Shown here: positions 36,471-50,314 of the stretch, piece after piece | Layout: the number at the start of each line of letters is the position of its first letter | Numbering within the stretch: position 1 is the first letter of the stretch | Assembly: GCF_020740795.1 (NCBI RefSeq) | Contig: NC_067305.1 | Location: forward strand, 3,782,001-3,846,000 | Origin: Apus apus | Lineage: Eukaryota > Chordata > Aves > Apodiformes > Apodidae | DNA: 64,000 nucleotides | Direction of reading: 5' to 3' | Position numbers and translations under genes: made by a program | The notes under the pieces: generated by a model | What the model was told of the DNA's origin: nothing | Databases searched by the model: none | Seen by the model: only the letters and a program-made list of their open reading frames with translations

Positions 36471-37734
36471 AAGAGGGGGGGAAAAAAGCTGAGAAGTGCT
36501 CTTGAGACTGTACAGCGTGAGGGGGAATATGATGGAGCTAATCTGCCCAGCCCTTGGGGCCAACCCTGCCTGCTGTGCTGCTGGCCTGGAAGGATAAACG
36601 GGCTTTGATGGTGGTGGGGGGTGAGTGATGGGAGGCTCAGGGTCCCTGAGGAGAGGTTGGAAAGCACTGGGGCAGAGGAATCGAACTCCTCTGTGTGTAT
36701 CAGGCTGGAAACAGAGCCTGCAGCTTGTCAAGCAAAATGCTGGAGAAGCCCTAATTGCTGGGAGCTGAAGGCAACCTTGGAGGAGGACAGGCTGCAAGGG
36801 CTGATGGAGAGCAAAGGAACAGGGATTTACTGTTGCTTAGAGCCTCCAAAATGAGATTTGGTCTTGCTACAAACCACAGGCTTTAATTCAGCTGCTGGAG
36901 GAGAAAAATAGCTGCAGTGTATGCATTTGGGAGGAGCAGGGGAGAGTCATGGGGGCCCTTCCTGACCTTCATTCATAAATCCCCCTTGCTCCTGCCCTTG
37001 CAGACAAGGCCATCCTGCTCTGCCCTCAAGATGTTCCTAACACTTGGAGCTCTGCAGCAGGGCCATGGCTATAACTTATCCCAAGCCTCAGCCAGCTGTC
37101 TGCAGGAGCTGAGGAGAAATTGTTTCTCAGGGGCACATCTGGCCAGCTGTGCTCACAGGTGCTCTGAGCTGCAGTGGGGCAGGAGGTGGGACACTGGCTG
37201 GGCAGCCAGGGCTGCCAGGAGGATGTGGGGGCTCCTTCCCAAGACACACCCTCACCCACCAAGTTTCCCTGAAGTGTTTGATCTGCTGAGCAGATTTGGG
37301 AGCAGGAAGGAATTTTCCACGTCAGCCTGGCAGGAAGCACAGAGATTTTTGCTTTCCTCTGTCTCATGGAGTGGAAAACATCTGGGCATATCAACTACCC
37401 ACCACTGCATGAGCCATGAGCATCAGCAACACCTGGGGCTGCCTGGGACCCATCCCAGGGGATGTGCCCAACCCCTGAGCTGACCTTGGGGCCCATCTCC
37501 CCTGTCCTATGTGGTGCAGCACCAGCCACAGCACCTGGAGAAGGCTGCAGGTGGCTCATAGGACCTGAAGGAGAGGAAATAACCCCAAGGACTGGTCATT
37601 AAGTCTAACTGGGGTTACTGGGCTCTTCCTTAAGGCTGTGGGTTGGCCTCATGGATGCTGAATGCACTAATTGGCTTTAATTGCCCTGAGCAGCCTCACC
37701 TTGGACCCCCAGCCACCCACTCACCCAGGAGTGC

Positions 37735-37860
37735 TATTTAAGGCCAGGATGGGCTGTGCTGCAGACATGTTCTCCAGCCCTGCTTCTTTTCTTTCCAGAC
37801 TCATCTCCTCCCTGTCCAGACCCTGGAGCTTCTTCTAGAGATGGCTGTCACTGTGCTCAG
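37735..37860 (+). promoter_or_regulatory. Candidate TATA promoter and short first exon
   Basis: A TATA-like 'tatttaagg' (37735-37743) is followed about 100 bp later by an ATG in a good context ('ctagagATGg', 37841-37843), and 20 bases into that frame by 'cag' and a donor-like 'gtaccc' at 37861. The putative exon would code only MAVTVL plus a split codon. I could not find a convincing second exon. This is a pattern-based guess. Confidence 0.2.
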
Positions 37861-38419
37861 GTACCCTAACATGTGTCCTGTATGTGTGCAAACATGTTTG
37901 AAAGCTTCTGCTAGTCACCATTAACTTGATGCTAAGATACTTGTCTGTTTGCCCACTGTGATTTCCAGCCAAAACTCTTGTTAATTTGGGATATATTTGC
38001 CTTAATATTCCCAGTTCCCCCAGCCCCAGTGAGCACTTGCCTGCTTGGTGCTCTTGTGTTAGTCATCCTACAGCTCACTGAGCACTGGGGAACATGCAGA
38101 GCAAGGAATGAGCTAAAATTTCCAAATCATCGCTCAGAATAACATGCAACTTGTTGGAAAATGTCAACATGGCTGTTTTGACAGACTTCTTTCTTCTAAG
38201 CAGAAGACTTGTCAAATCCAGCCCTCTCCTGGCAAAAAAAAACCAACTTGTTTTCTGCTTTTTCAAAGGGCTTCATTGCAACAGCTCCTGGCCCACCTTT
38301 CTCCTTGTCCTACCAGAGATCTTCTTGAGCCTCTGGAGCTTGACCCTTTTTTCTTTCAAGAGCCAGAAATTCAGTTTCAGTCTAAAACTTCTCCTCCTGG
38401 GGAGGAACCTCTTTTGTGT

Positions 38420-38570
38420 GTTCATAGAATCATAGAGCTACTCAGGCTGGAAAAGACCCTTGGGGATCACCAGGTTCAACCATCATCCCTCTCTCCTCTG
38501 TGGTGGTGGAGCCAAAAGCCAAGCAGAGCCCCTGGGGTCCTCTAGACCAAAGGAGAGGAGCTGCTCATGC
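38420..38570 (-). mobile_element. CR1 LINE 3' fragment
   Basis: Antisense CR1 end: 'tcatagaatcatagagctac', 'ggctggaaaagacccttggg', 'atcaccaggttcaacc'. This is the CR1 subfamily with the 'ctggaaaagaccct' core, distinct from the 'ggaaggaccttaaag' copies. Confidence 0.85.
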
Positions 38571-38689
38571 AGGCTGGGGATCTCCAGCTGCTTCCCAACC
38601 TCCAGCTTTCATCCCCTGGCTATTCCCTCCCCTGCCACCCACCCCCTTCCATGCCAGCCTCCTGCTTTTAATTACGTTGTAGAAAAGTC

Positions 38690-38830
38690 TCACAACTCAG
38701 CGATTCAAGGTGGCATTTGAGAGAAATGATTCCCTTTAGCATAGCTGACAGCTAATTTGTGTAAAGTTTAATTACAGCTAGCATTAATTAACTGGCAGTG
38801 TGTTGCGATACTAAAGCATGACCATCTGTT
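38690..38830. other. CNE-like AT-rich block
   Basis: A unique AT-rich block with 'gtttaattacagctagc' and 'attaattaactggcagtg'. It has several TAATTA homeodomain cores within 60 bp and sharp GC-rich borders. Confidence 0.35.
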
Positions 38831-41359
38831 CCTTTAACCACCTCCCCCAAATTTCAGCCCTGATGGTTTTGGTGCTGAAGGGGGTTGCTCCTGGAGACCT
38901 GGTGTAACCCCAGCCATAGTGGGAGGGTCTCCCCCCCTATCAGTGATGGAGCATCAAGTTTTGGGTGAATTGTGGCTTTGAGTTCTGCCACCATGTAGGG
39001 ATCAGCTTTGGAGCCCGTGGGCTTCCCTGGGAGGTTGTCCCCTGTGTGATCTGTTTCAGTGGGGGGGTCAGCTCCTACCTCCCTGCAGTGTCACCCATTT
39101 GGCCTGTCCCAGCAGCACATGCCAGTGCCTTGCATGCTGCTTCACTCTGTTGGGAGTATTTTGCTTTTAATCTGTGGCCACACAGGAGAGGGCTGGGAGA
39201 AGGCTCCAGAGCATCCAGTGGCTGTCCTGCTGCAGGACAGGTCTGGGGCAGCACTGCTGAGGGTGCACCAACCTTCTTGCTTCTGAAAAAGCAAGGTTGA
39301 TAACTCCTCCAGCCTGAAAGGAGGACTTGAGTGTCTGTGTACAAGTGTCTGGGTACCCTGGTTGGGTCCCATCAGGTGGGTTTGCTTGTTCCTGGCTTCA
39401 TTCTGTCCATTCTTTGTGAAGATATTAATGGCCTTAGTAGGTTGCCAGCAAGAAAACCTCTCTGGGTGCTCTCCAGGCAACCCTGGAAGCTCGTTTTTGG
39501 TGTGCTCTACCAGTGGCTGCTAGCTGGAGGCTTACCTAATGCCAGGAGGGGAGTGGTCCTGAGCACTGCGTGTGCACAGGTTGCAGTGGGTGCAGCAAAT
39601 CAGCCCAACTTGTCCTTCCAACAGCTGGAAAATCCACCAGGTGAAATGGAGATGGGGGCAAAACTATACAACCAAATGCCCCAGAGCTCTGCCCTGGGTA
39701 AGTCCTATCTAACCTCAGTGCAGCTGCTTTGATCCCACCGTGTAAATCCAGATGAAAACAAATTCATATCCAGGGAAAGAGCTCTTCCTCCAGGCTCTCG
39801 GCCAAGGCTTTGGCTGGAGGGCTTTGAACAGGCTCAGCAGCTGCTGGTGGGAGGAATTCCTTTGGTCAAACTGCAGCTCCCAGCTTGTCTCAGCTGCTGG
39901 CTTCAGGGTCAAATGGAGCCTTTCCTTCCAGTCCCCCAAATTTGGAGGTAACTTAGTCCCTGAGCTCATCACTGTGGCTTGAGCTTGAATGGGGTTTGCT
40001 GGGGAATGGAGCCTTTCTGGTGGCCCCTCACAAGGAGGTTAAAAGCTGGTGAGCAGGTTCTGGCAGGGGGCTGATGGGTCAGAGGAGGCCTGTGTGCTGT
40101 GAAAGGGGGAGAATGGTTGGGAAACAGGGAGAGAATGGCTGGGAGACAGCAGGAGAGTGGGATTTGGGTGAGGGATTTGGGTGATTTGGGCTCTGACATG
40201 AGCTGCCTGTCTGAGCCTGCTTGAGTTAAACACATGGGGGATGCTGGGGCTGAAGGCTCCACTGCCAATCCAAGTGAAATCCCAGCTTCAGCTCTGCTCC
40301 TTCCACCAAATTCCAAGGGCACAGTTTGTTGCTGATGACGGGAGCCATGTGGTGTGGCACGTGCTGACAGACACCATTGCCACCCACACTGGAACTGAAG
40401 GCAAGGAGGGATGAACCAGCCCTGGGACAGGAGAGGCTAGAACCCTGACTTTGCTGGTGTGGGTGGGGATCCTCCATGGTCTCCCAGGTGGGAATGAGGA
40501 TGAAATTCTACCTCCTCGAAGCTGTCTGCAGCTCGACTTCCACTCTCTTGTAATGAGAGTTTAAATCAGGGGTGCAGGCAGCCACATCAGCCCATGATGG
40601 GTGGTTACGGGGCCCACGAGCTCCCTCCCTGCTGGGGATGTGGAGTAAAACCTCAGCTTAAACTCCCACAACAGTCGTTGCACTAATTTATTTCACTACT
40701 CAAGTGCACTGGCCATTCCTACAGCTCAGCTGATGAGGGACAACCCAAAGGTCTGCTTTTTGTACCACCTTCCCCCCCAAAAAAGTCCCTATTTTGCCAG
40801 GCTAGCTGCAATCCAGCCCTGTGCTAGCCATGCTGCTTAACTGCCAGCATCCCAAGGGTGCTCCTGAGCCTGGGATATGATGCCATTGACCAATATAATT
40901 GCACAGACTCATTAGGCAGGAGCCTGGATACACAGCAGTGCTGGGGAGGCTGCAGGGAGCACAGCACAGGGTGATTCCCCAACGTGAAGGGGATGGTGCA
41001 TCCCCAGCCTTGCTCCTAAGGATCCCCTACTTAGAGGGGTCAGGACTGGTTTGCAGTGGGGAAAATCTGTCTCCCTGCACAGAGATGGGGGTTGTGGGCA
41101 GACCTCTGGCAAGCAAGAGTGTTAATTAAACAAGTGTTTGCTGATGTATAAGGTGTCTTGATGCAAAGCAGCCTGGCAGAAGGTTGTGGTTGTACATGGA
41201 GTGAGTCTTGCTCTTGCTGTGATAAGCTGCAGGTGGGGAGGTGGAGGCACAGCTCAGGGTGGAAGCTGTGGCTTGGTGGGACCCAGGAGAGGATCCCACA
41301 TCAAGGGGAAAATCAGCACAGCTGGCTGAGAAGCACCTGAAATTCTAACGCTTTGGAGC
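38831..41359. other. Noncoding, nothing recognised
   Basis: No gene or repeat family is recognised. About 40650-40700 and 40880-40915 have short AT-rich patches. Confidence 0.35.
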
Positions 41360-42330
41360 ATCCACCCTGGCCCCGCCAGCGTCTCTGGGGAACATCCTGT
41401 GCGTCCCCTCACCTCCCAGGGAAAGGGGAAGGGATGAACCCAGCCCTGGGGGAGTGTGGGCAGAGTCTCACCTTGGCTGCTCACAATTAGTTTAATGAAG
41501 CAGTTCGTGTGATGTTGTTGCCCTCTGTTGGGCCGGGCCTGAAGGGCTCGCTGGGCGCTGCTGGGCTGGGGCTGCTCCCCAGCTCGGAGCCCGCAGCGCT
41601 GCCCGCCCAGGGAATCGTGGCGGGGCTCCCGGGAGAGGCAGCTCTTGCCTGGAGCTGTGGTGAGCAAAGAGCCAGAGCTAATGCCAGACGGGGGTAATGA
41701 GCCCTGCCGTGGACTTCAGTGGAATTTGGATCAGAGCACCGGCAGCCTCCGGGGATCGGTCGGTTCCGCGCCCGGGTTGTTTGCGGGGAGGCTTGTAACT
41801 CGGGGGGGCTCAGCTCCCTTCCCCTGCCTTGCTTCCAAGCAGAAGTGCTTTGGGGTGGCAAAGCCTGATGTCAGATGTTCCCTCGAGCAGTGGGGACTGC
41901 AGCAAAGCCCAGGAGTCCTGGGCAGGTTTCCCAGGCTGATCAGACCTGCCCAGCTCCCTGCAGGAGCCCCGCGGTGGGCAACGGGCAGGCACCGCTTCGG
42001 AGTCCTCACCCACCTGCTTTGGGCTGGGCTCTTGCTCCTCACCGCAGGGGCTGGGACTGAGTCTGGGGGGGGGGTCTGGCTCAAAGCTGGGATGGTGGAG
42101 TCGTTGCCAGGGGGACCGAGGGAGGCTGCGGCTGGATGTCAGCTGCAGGCTGTGGCTCTGAGGGAGGTGTTCAGCAGATCGGGTTCCCCTCGGCTTGTGC
42201 CGTGGTTCCCGGGTGCTGCGGTGTCCCTGGGCTGGCTGAGGCTTGGACGTGGGGCTTTATTCTCCAGCCCATTTCAGTGAGGAGCCCGTGGGCTGGCCCT
42301 GTGGGAATGCCAGCCCGAGGGAGATAAAAG
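41360..42330. promoter_or_regulatory. CpG-rich patch, possible promoter
   Basis: CpG dinucleotides are much denser than in the flanks, for example 'gggccgggcctgaaggg' and 'agcccgcagcgctgcccgcc' around 41530-41610. A donor-like 'gtgagc' lies at 41660 on the plus strand after 'ctggagctgtg', and a G-rich run lies at 42066-42075. No exon can be identified, so a promoter of an unseen transcript is only one reading. Confidence 0.3.
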
Positions 42331-45300
42331 CCTTTTCAGCAGATTGATTTGATATTGGTTTTGAGCTCTTCCCCAGTGGCTGCCGGAGCACGGCAGGGCT
42401 GAGCAGCTGCCGGGTGGGACACACAAAGTGCAGGCAGGGCCAAGCTGGTACCTGGTTCTCTCTCCCCATCTCTCCCTTTCCTGGCTGCTCCTGCACTGTC
42501 ATTGTCACATTAGTGGGATGCTGAGCACAACTTGGCAGCACTGCTCTGGAAAGCAATGCCCCATGGAGCCAGGGAAGCTTTGCTACACTGAGAGCAAAGG
42601 CACCAAAATAAACAGTGTCTCCCTGAGCACTAAATATACAGTGCTGGAAATGGCTTTTCCTTCTTGCTTTTAACTGAGAACAAGTAGGGAGAGAGTTGGA
42701 ATAGCTGGGAGTGTTATAAATGATGACATGCCTTTGAACTAGCAGCTGGGTGAGTGTCTCATCCCACGCTGTCTATGTTCATGCTCCCCTGTCATCTGCT
42801 TGCGAGGGCTAATAGAGATAAAACAATCCAAGGATGGATTTCCAGGCGGAACGGGCCTGCCAGGTGTCTCCTCACACTGCAGCAAGGGCCTTAAAAAAAG
42901 AAATGAGAGAGGCCACTGTGCCAAAATCCACCCAGTGGAGTCGAGGGAGTTCCCATCAGGGGGAAACCGGAGGCTTTGGGAAGGAGGAAGTGGCTTGACC
43001 TCGTGTGGTTAAAGGCACACTCTGTCATCATCAAAGCCTCCCAAATCCTGCCCCAAAGTGGCCTGGAAAATGCACAGCTGGTGTTGGAGGGTGAGCTGGG
43101 GAGGTGACAGATGGCTCTGCAGTGCTGGGGTCCTGCCTGGCTGCAACAACCCTCCCTGGCTGCAGAAACACCATTTGCTTTGGGTGTCACCAAGGCCTTT
43201 TTAAAGACTCGAGTAAATATTTGCAGGATGCTGCTCCTTGGGCACAGTGCACCTGCTCTAATTAGTTGTAATTTGTTTCATGGAGCTCTTACTCCTGCGA
43301 GTGGGAATCTCGACTGTGGGTGCAGACACTGGACCTCACCAAATCTGTCTAGTTCTCCCTTTGTACTAAATAATCCTTCAGGCCACACCTGGAAGGACCT
43401 GGGGGAGGTTCAGTAAAACAGTTTGGCTGACAAGCTCTGACCAGAAGGGTCCAGGCTGAATGAACAGTTTGGTTTTGTTACCTTCCACAGCTAAAGAAAT
43501 ACTGGACACTGCTATTTAGACCAGAGATTTCCTGGTTAAAACAAAGGTTTTATTATATTTCATTGACCAAAGCAAATGCATCTCAGGTACTAATTAAATG
43601 CATGTCACTCAGCCAGTGCTATTGCTGGGGTTATTTTTCCTGCTCCACTGACAAATATGGCCAATTAAATCAATAGTATCTCTTTTCTCACATTCATTTT
43701 CACTCTCCATCACATGCTTGAAGGAGAGCAAAACCTAGATAACAGTGAAAAGGGTTTCCACATCTGAAAGGTAAAATGCTTGGAGTCCCTCCCTTCGAGT
43801 TGCAGGGCTCTGGGGAGGCTCTTGGTGCTGGAGGTGGATGCTGCTCTGGGTGTGCTTTTTCTCCCTTCTTTTCTCAATCAAAATATCCATCTCAAGCCTT
43901 ATCCTAGCTGCCTTCCAGTCTCCCTATTTCATTTTTACCTCCTGACCTTCAGCTTAGCTCAGTGCTGGCCCATGGTGCATCTCCTTGCAGCCCTGCCCAG
44001 GAGCTGCACACCCTGTCCTGCAACATAGATGGGCTAAGAACCTCTCCTGTATAACCATGGCTGGATGTCACTTGTTCTGGTGGAGCCAGGGCTTCCCACA
44101 GCCCCAGACTTGACATTTAATAAGGTTGAGCCCTTAGGGATAATCTTCACTGTCCATCTGAAGGGGGTGGATGAATGTCCTTCGGTTTTTAAAAGTGACA
44201 GGAAAATGATGAGGTTTCATCATGTGAAGAGGTGTTTTAAAGAGGCTGCTCCTGTTAGACCAGCTCTGTGCTGCTCAAGGTGGTCTGGATTGATGCACAG
44301 CTCCTCTGTTTATCTGGGTAAATGCTGGGCTGATGAATGAGGCCAGAGCTACTTATCATAATCAATCAGTACTCCAGTTAATTAGGGCAGTCAGGGCCGG
44401 GTCAGTTTTCCCCCTCTTTCCCCTAGCCTTGTGGCAGAGGGGCATAAAGGTCAGAAGAAAAAAACTTGGCTCAGATCTCAGTCCTTAGACTACTACAGTA
44501 GTTTACACTTAGTCAATAAACAGGAGTAATAAGGAGATGCTTTGTGGAATGGGTAAACAGGGAGTCTTGGATGTGCCCCCATTCTCCAAGCACCTCTGTT
44601 CCCTACCTACAAAGTGGTGATTTCTTATCCACATCCCCCTGCTTTCTCTCTCAGGAGACACTTGGGTTTCATTCACGTAGAAATAGGCTGCATCAGAGAC
44701 ACTTCCCCAGATTCTTGGTCCTCCTCTTCCCTCCTTGTCCTGGGGAAGCCTGGAGCTGGCAGTGGGGCCAGCTGCCCTCTCTGGGATGGGAGGGCAGGCA
44801 GGGCATGGGCAGGGAAAGTACAGAACAGTCTTCCCAGAGGTAATGTTGCTGCAGCTCCCCTGTAGAGCCTTCCCAAAGCCTGCTTCCTTTTCCCTGGCTG
44901 GGTCTCAGTTTCTTCCTCCAGACTTCCAGCCTTCTCTGCAGAGCCATTCACACCCCAAGTCCTGGGAGAGAAAAGGACACTTGTCTGAGTCAGCAGATGA
45001 CAACTTTTTAATATTTCTTTTCTTTAGGATCACTGTCTCATACTGGCCTTGACTCTTCAGGCAGGAGATGCCTTCATGGAGGATGCTTCCCAACACATGC
45101 AATGCCAGGCCAGTGATACAGGTGTTCTCTCCTTCCCAGTGCTGCTGTGGCCAGTGGGATCTGGCACTGGGGAGACACTTTACCCTGTCAAGATATCATC
45201 TCTCCAGTTTCTGGAGTAGCTTCTCTGCTGGAGAGGGGAGAGATTTGAGAAGAATGAATGTTTTTGGGTCAGGGAAGGAGTCTTGTACCTGATGATGCCT

Positions 45301-45780
45301 CATCTCTGAGAGGTGTGGAATCAATCTTTGTGATTAAGTGAGCAGGTAGCTTGAAGCCTCTGAGACTTTGCAGTCTGCTCAGGTCTTGGTGCAGATGCAA
45401 TGAGAAGAGCTGGATCTTTCTTTTCCAAGTATGTTTGAAAGGGAAAAGTACCAAAGAGCCAGAATTGTTCTAGTGCAAAAGCAGACACAGAGCAAAGGTG
45501 GGATCTCTTCTGAGAACAAGAAAGGAAAAGGAGCAACACAGGAGAGCAGTATCTTGCTCCTTCCTTCCTCAGCATGGCACTGTCATGTATTTCCATCAGA
45601 GAAAGGTGTTGGTGCTCCTGGTGTGTGGACTTGTCCACTGGCTGTTCAGACCCAGCTGTAGGCATCTGTGCTGCAGCACTGGAGAGTGATCCAAGGCTGT
45701 GCCTGAGCTCTGAGCTGCTGGAGTAGAAGCGGATTTGGTGAGTCAAGCTGCTTTTTTTTTTTTTCCCCTCAAAACATTGA
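42331..45780. other. Noncoding; CNE-like block at 43540-43730
   Basis: No gene is recognised. 43540-43730 is AT-rich and unique ('ttattatatttcattgacc', 'ctaattaaatgcatgtcac', 'ggccaattaaatcaatag') and resembles a conserved enhancer. Confidence 0.35.
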
Positions 45781-45894
45781 TCCCATTTCCTTGTATTCTT
45801 AAGTAGCTTCAATCCATCTTATTGCATTACAGAAACTGTGTGGATTGTTCTGCTGCAGTGACTAATAACCAGCCGGCCCCTGCAGATTACCCCA
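45781..45894 (+). other. Inverted duplicated element, copy A
   Basis: These 114 bp align without gaps to the reverse complement of 57821-57934, with about 24 differences (roughly 79 percent identity). Shared words include 'agcttcaatccatctt', 'gattgttctgctg', 'taataac' and 'tgcagattacccc'. The gapless alignment over this length shows common descent. It lies about 4.6 kb beyond the 3' end of the left RING gene, and its partner lies about 0.8 kb beyond the 5' end of the right RING gene. One frame is open in both copies with similar residues, but I see no protein family, so a noncoding element is likelier. Confidence 0.8.
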
Positions 45895-48800
45895 AAGCTG
45901 GATTCCTGGCTGAGCTGTACCAGGCTTCCTGTGTGCCCAATCCAGGGGGGGACCTGCCTGCCTTGCTCCTGCAGTGTGGCCCAAGGAAGGAAGGTTTCCA
46001 TGCATGTTGCAGCCCTTGGGTAGCAGAGACTCCTGGCCCTGGGGGCAGGTACATTCTGTCCTTCATCTCCATCCCAGATGGATGTTGGAGATCAAAGGGA
46101 AGGCTCTTGATGCCAGTCGGGTTGTGCTGCAGGGAAGGTGGCTCACTCCTTTTAATTAAAGTAGGTATTAAACTTGTCCTCCAGGTTGAAATTCCTACCT
46201 TTGGCCTGAACACGATCTACAGATCACTCAAATCTCACTTAAACCCTCTAAGTAGTTCTTTAAATGTTGCTGTCAAGGCTTAGTGCTGCCTCTCTGCGTG
46301 GGGAAAATGTACCCACTGGATGGTTGCCCATCGGGTAATCAGGCCACCCTAATTACTCCCAGTGATCTATAGCATTGATGTTCTGGTGGCAAAGTCAATA
46401 GTTCCCAGTGCAAGATCATCAGCTGCTTCCCTCTGGGTCACAGTCTGGTAACTCTCCCTGCAATAGACTGACCATGTTTGTGCAGAAAAAGCCTGCAATA
46501 AAATGTGCAAGAAACTGCAAAGAACCCCTTGATAAATGAGACCTGTAAGTCATTCTTGGAGGCTGTGCTGGAACCTGGTTATTACTTAATAGAGTATGTG
46601 CAGTGGAGCTTGGTTTATGGGGCAGGAGCCTGCGAGGAGGAGGAGGAGGGCTCCTGGAAGCTCATTTAAGCACAGTGTTTGGGGGCTCCCTCAAGGCAGA
46701 GGTATCTGGGGAGGTTCACTGCACAGGGGTTGTGCTGGAGCTTCCAGCCAGCACTGGTGTTCTGTGCAAAAAATGCCCTGCTTGGGTCATCCTTGGCTCT
46801 TCCCTCATGAAGGGCTTTTCTGATGGGTTTGTTAGGGCTTTGGCTGCTCCTCCAAGCTCTTCCTGGCTGGACCCATGAGCTGCATTCACCTTTTCCCTCA
46901 GATCCAGTTAATCTTTTCCTGCAGTGTTTATCTAAGATATTTCTAGTTATCCTTTCTCTGGCATGAATTTGAAACTCTGCAGACACCATTTCCTCTCTGC
47001 TTGAGCTCTGGGACATAGACTCCTTTCCTAGGAGCTTCTGTATTCCCACTCTTGCCTTCTCTGTGTGGCTTGGGGACAATTAAATTCACTGCCATTACAG
47101 CATCTCTGAAGAAGCCAGGAATCCTCCTGGAAGATTTGCCTGCCCCACCTCCCAGCATGGCCTTTTCCAGACCTCATTTACCTGCACTTCCCTTAACTCC
47201 TCTTCTGATTCCCAACCAGCCTGCAGGGTTGAACTTGTCCCCAGGCTGCTGCAGGGTCCACAGCTCCATTTGTGCCCACACCTCTAGCCCAGCAGCACCC
47301 AGACCCCACGCTCTACTTTTCCCTCCCACATGTTTTCTCTTGTAGTTTATTTTAAAGCCTGGGACAGTGCTACTTCCAGAGAAGTTAATGATCCTCCTCC
47401 AGGCTACGAGGGCTCCGTGTCCCAGCCTGACAATGAGCTGGCCCAGTGATGTTGGGAGTGCCATGGATGCTGGTGGAGGGCAGTGGATCTGACAGCTCCA
47501 GGGCTGGAGGTCAGGGTTGCTGTGGCACACATCTCAGATTTCCAGGGCAATAGGCTTTGATTACATTAAATCAAGAGTTTCTCTCTTACCCAGATTCTGT
47601 TCCTTTTTTCCTCTCCTTTTTAAATGAAGGCAAGGAAGTGTTGTGTTGTAAGAAGGATCTATTTTTCTACTGACCCACTTCAGTAAAAATTCAGCCTGTC
47701 TGGAGCGTGTGCTGCTTTTTGAAGATGGAAAGAAATTCCTAGATATTAAGGGCACTAGGATCAGCTCATCTCACCTCACCTCATGCATAATGCACAATGG
47801 GGGAATCCCCCTGGGACTCTCCTCTTGAGCCCAGTGCTCTGCAGCTGGATCACACTGTGGTCTTTTGTGTGATTATCCAGAGCCATTTCTAGGTCTGGCT
47901 CAGGGGTCTTGTTCAGTCCCTTCTCCATCAATGGGATGTGAGACACTTGCTGTGGGAGAGAGCAGCCTGGTTTTGGTCCCTTGTGCCACCAGCACAATGA
48001 AAATCCAGGCTCTTCAACCTGCTCCTGACATGTTTGCAGCATCTGTGCTTTTTCAGGCCTTGGTTGAGGGAGAATGAGGGCAGCGGGAATGCTGAGCAGG
48101 AGCTGGGAATGCTGAGCAGGAGCTGGGAGTGCTACCCACAGCTTGCCTTTAATTCCTTTATTTGAGGACCTGGGGTCATCTATCTCAGCAGGGCTATGGA
48201 CCCAGGGAACCCTTCAGGTCAGCTCCAGGTGTTCAGCAGTGGATGAAGAAGACATTTGTACAGCTCAGCTAAGCCAGCCCTGTCTCCTTCCAAGTTGCTA
48301 ACAGGAGAACTACCTCCAGGAGGCAATTAAAGGCACCTGAATGAACCTCCTGCTGCTAATCACCTTCTGAAGGACCTGTCTCCTTCCTCAGATGGAGACA
48401 ACTGCCTTTGCCTTCCCAGACACCCTGAGGGGCCTTGTTCTGCAATGGGAGTGATTTATGGTTCCCAGGAGGCTGCACACCTTCAGAGGAGGGTAGTTTT
48501 CTTGTGAACTGACTTAAAAATCATTTTTTTCCCCATTTGTTCCACAAATGAAATGAAACAGCTCAGTCTGAGGTCTTGCAGAAAGACTTGTTTCCATCAA
48601 GCCTTTGGAGAAGCTGTCATGCTTCATGTTTCATTCATTGGTTTAAAACTTCTCCACTGCCAAAAAGAAAAAAATAAACCTGAAATTGCAGTTTCCTCTT
48701 TTCCTCCCACCTGGAGCTGTCTGGGTTTCCCTGGGGCAGGAGGGATGGATTCAGGTCCACCTTCCTGGTGACAATCACAAAGATTCACCCGTCTTTTCCC

Positions 48801-50314
48801 ATCCCTTTCTCTAAGATAAAGGCAACATGTGGGTCTTAAAGATACCAGAGTAATCTTGGTGCACTAATCTAGGTGCTTGGTGGCTTTTGAAAAGTCACCA
48901 AGATTGCTGGGTTGCAGAGCTGATGCTTCTCAGCTCTGCAGTGTGGTGTTTGGAGATATTTTTCTAAACTCCTGCTCTTTTGAGTCTTAACATAACCGCT
49001 CAAAAGGTAAATACTCCAAGGCACCAGCCTGATTTGCTGGCCCTACTTGTGTTGTCTTGTTGCATGGTCCTCAGAGTGATCTAATGACAGCCCACTGCTG
49101 GGATACTGCCCAGAAGAAATGGGAGGAGAGCCTTTGATCTGGGAGCTCAGCCTTTGTGCAGCTGTGCAGGTTTGATGTCTTGGCCACAGTATGTTAGAGT
49201 TGTTCACTTCCTTAATTTCTGGCAAATACTAAAGAGGGTTTATGCCTTTCTTTTATAGGAGATGAAAAGCTAATAGTGGTTTTGTGAGTGTTTCCAGCTC
49301 TGTAGTCCCATGGGCAGTTTGGGACTTGGCTGGCTGCCCCATCCAGGGGGGAGGTTAGAGCCACCCGTACCAGCCTGGGGAGGCAGCACCGATGGCTCCT
49401 CGTGCTCCTGCTGCAAACAGGGTTGGAAACGCAGTCAGGGGCTGCCCAAATAAGCCTATACCTGGTGTATCTACAGAAGAGAAGGAGGTCTGTTTGCATC
49501 ATGTTAGTACATAAATCCAGCTCCCCTCAAGGTGCTGAGGCACATTTGGATAACGACCTGGAACAACCCGGGTGGCAGGAGGTTACATGTACCTGTCACG
49601 TCAGCCTCCGCCAGCCTGTGATATTGCCAGCCAGGAGGCAAGAGCAGCCAATTATGCCACGCTCAGGAGCATTTCATTCCTTTTCTTTTTTTTTTCCATC
49701 TACCCAGCTCCACAAAGCAAAGCCTGCTGTAAAGACCTCTGCCTCCTGCTGGCATCACCTCCTGTCTGAGGAGAGAGTGTTTAAAGTGCTCTCAGTATTT
49801 CCAGCGTGGATTTTCTGCTGGTGCAGTTGAAGGCCGGGCTGTCCTCTGGGGTGGGTTGGACTGACCCTCCCGAGGGGTGGGACAGCATGTGGCAGAGCAG
49901 TGGGTGCTGAGGACATGCTGGGGGGTTGTGGGCTCTGTTTTACTGCTGGTGAGAGGGGCAACTGTTCCTCCTCATGCTTTGGCACCTGTCCTGATTCAGG
50001 CACCAGAGCAAACCATAATTTTCCCCCCCTCTCTGTACTGGTCAGGCTAGGGAATGGCTCCTGCTGACTGCAATGGGACAGTTGTCACCTGGGGTTTCTG
50101 GGTGTTCCCCTCAGGTGACACTGCACAACAAGGTTCAGTGTGTGTGCCTGTGTGTCCATGCATGTGTGTTTTGGGAAGGGATTGAGGAAGCATCCTAGCA
50201 AATGTAAACTAGTTCCCATCCCAAATATTCTTAAATCCCCACTTCTCTCTTTTTTGCTTCTCCCCTGTTGTTCTACCTCATGGAGTTCTTGATATTTCCA
50301 GACAATATTTCATC
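45895..50314. other. Noncoding, nothing recognised
   Basis: No gene is recognised between the copy-A element and the left RING gene. A 21-bp duplication ('atgctgagcaggagctggga') lies at about 48088-48130. Confidence 0.35.

Noticed and set aside
45822..46283. 153-codon frame resembling part of the minus-strand frame at 57555-57896
   Set aside because: The resemblance comes from the duplicated 114-bp element. It stops at the element border, differences do not favour third codon positions, and no family motif is seen.
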